DNA of 64,000 nt from Eutreptiella sp. 'Long Island Sound 2002' (Eukaryota > Euglenozoa > Euglenophyceae > Eutreptiales > Eutreptiaceae), in contig OZ038389.1 in assembly GCA_964036045.1 (NCBI GenBank), positions 67,157,453-67,221,452 of the forward strand, read 5' to 3'. The notes under the pieces were generated by a model. It was not told the DNA's origin and did not search any database. It saw nothing but the letters and a program-made list of their open reading frames with translations. A program made the position numbers and the translations under genes. Positions 62,572 to 64,000 of the stretch are shown here, piece after piece (positions within the stretch are counted from its first letter, which is position 1; each line of letters starts with the position of its first letter).

Positions 62572-64000
62572 TGCTCAAAATCCAAGGTTCCAAATCCAAA
62601 AATATAGAAAATAAAATCCTCCTTCAACCCTGAATGGCAACCAGATCCCACAAATACAGCAATAACCCAATTCACAATCCAAATCAGGCTGCGGGCTTTC
62701 GTTCAGCACACCGGTATTCCCACGGTGGCGGGCATGTACAAGAATTGCACCAAGGAAGAAAGCCCTGAAATTGGCATATGAACACAAATAAAGCAAAGTT
62801 GGGGAAAGAGGTAAATATACACATTCACAGCCATAAACCCATCATTCCCTGGACTCAAGACCTTCCCTTGACTCACCAACATATTGCCCTGAACCAGGTC
62901 AAATGAGATGGCTGAATGCCATGTGTCACAAGTCATTACACAAACCCCAAAAATGTGTTCACTCCCAAGCCTCTAAATCCTAGCCCAATAGGTGAGGTGG
63001 CGTGTCATGGCCTAGAGTGGCACTCAGGAACATGCCCTACCCTGACATAACCTTGGTTGGACTTGGAGTCGAATGGGCTTAGAGAAATGACCTATGAGTT
63101 TGAACTCATAACATGTCAAAAAACTGCCAATTCACACCATATTGGCCATATATCAAATATATGCTCAAAATTGAAGTTACTACTTATCCGAAGGATCAAA
63201 GCATGCATGGAATCGAAGTCTAGTATTCATGGAGGATAGAAACCGAAGGCCAATGCCCATGTACATCCCACTTTACCCTCGAAACCCCTTCGGATATGGG
63301 CGCCACGCACTGCCCGAGTCAGCCCATGATCTTGAGACCAATTCTTGTGATCCTTCGTGCGCCAAGCCAAATGGAGTACGCAATCCGGCATATGGTGGTG
63401 TTCAACTCCAAAGCATATGCCAACATATGAACAACATACCATGGTTCGACTCTCCAAAGGCTTCTTGCTGTTTGCCGACCAGGTAAGTACACAAAACGCA
63501 CAAATGAGCAAAAATTGAGGTCAAAAACATGAAAATATGACCAAATACAAAGTTGTCATGATAGTATATCTCTCTGCTCACCCATGATATCCGCTCATGG
63601 TTCAATACACAAATGATTGGAACCATTTGCGAACAATTCCCCCACTTGGATCCCCAATCGGGCGCATGGAAATACCTTCGCCACTCATATCTACATGCCC
63701 CAAGAAAATGGGAGTGCACTCATGGATCTCTTTCCCAAACATACCATGAGCATTACATATGCGGTAGACTTGGTCTAGCGCTTTGAATTCCACAATTGGG
63801 ACATGGGCAAAACCCTTGTCACGTATGGCTCCCCATCTCTTCGGCCACACGAAGATATATAACATGGGCGTGAGCATATCAAGACATATACCATGCATAT
63901 AACAAATACCCTCAAAATGTGGCTCCCACCATGATATGCCATGTCCCTCCATGGACATAACTTCACGTTAAAAATGCGTAGGAACCCAAGGAAAGTTGCT
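62486..64000 (-). repeat. B2 5' LTR, cut by window end
   Basis: Matches 25493 to about 27010 of the B1 LTR. From the B1 length roughly 0.85 kb, including the promoter-like block and stem-loop, should lie beyond the window. Confidence 0.9.

Larger units (their letters stand above)
41407..64000 (-). mobile_element. Chromovirus B2, split by element C and cut at both ends
   Basis: Same family as B1. Left to right: partial 3' LTR, polypurine tract, pol end, element C (44102-55126), rest of pol, gag, primer-binding site and 5' LTR running off the window. gag is open; pol has three nonsense codons besides the C insertion. Confidence 0.9.

Overview
The window comes from a repeat-dense eukaryotic genome and is almost wholly nested transposable elements. 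I found no host gene with recognisable function. The GC-rich, intron-free coding regions, long LTRs and chromodomain-bearing Ty3/Gypsy elements would suit a unicellular alga such as a dinoflagellate, but that is a guess: no rRNA, organelle or conserved host gene is present to fix the lineage.

Layout. (1) 1-10127, + strand: 3' part of a chromovirus (A1) with gag end, pol, 3' leader, polypurine tract and a 2.9 kb 3' LTR. (2) 10128-29273, - strand: a LINE-type element (ORF1, then APE endonuclease/reverse transcriptase ORF2). It is interrupted by a 1.07 kb poly(A)-tailed retroposon (10366-11437, 18 bp target duplication) and by a complete 13.2 kb chromovirus B1 (14633-27854, - strand, duplication ACAC). 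(3) 29274-30468, - strand: LTR remnant. (4) 30469-41406, + strand: second A-type element (A2), its 5' LTR carrying a 1.36 kb non-autonomous hAT transposon (33050-34407, 8 bp duplication), its pol cut at 41406. (5) 41407-64000, - strand: second B-type element (B2), split by a complete, apparently young chromovirus C (44102-55126, + strand, duplication ACTCT).

The three LTR families share an architecture: gag, one in-frame UAG, then pol with protease, a methyltransferase-like domain, reverse transcriptase, RNase H, integrase and chromodomain. In all five copies the codons after the UAG are NGG-AGC-C. The LINE also joins ORF1 to ORF2 in frame across UGA-CGG. In families B and C the gag ATG lies inside the LTR, so the initiator-Met tRNA primer-binding site is translated as part of Gag. 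Element C has every reading frame open and nearly identical LTRs and is the best candidate for recent activity. B1 keeps an open pol but has lost key protease and reverse transcriptase residues; A1, A2 and B2 carry frameshifts, nonsense codons or truncations.

Inferred order of events: the LINE is older than B1 and the retroposon, which sit inside it; the LTR remnant precedes A2; A2 precedes its hAT insertion and probably the B2 junction; C entered B2 last. Percent divergences quoted are by-eye counts.
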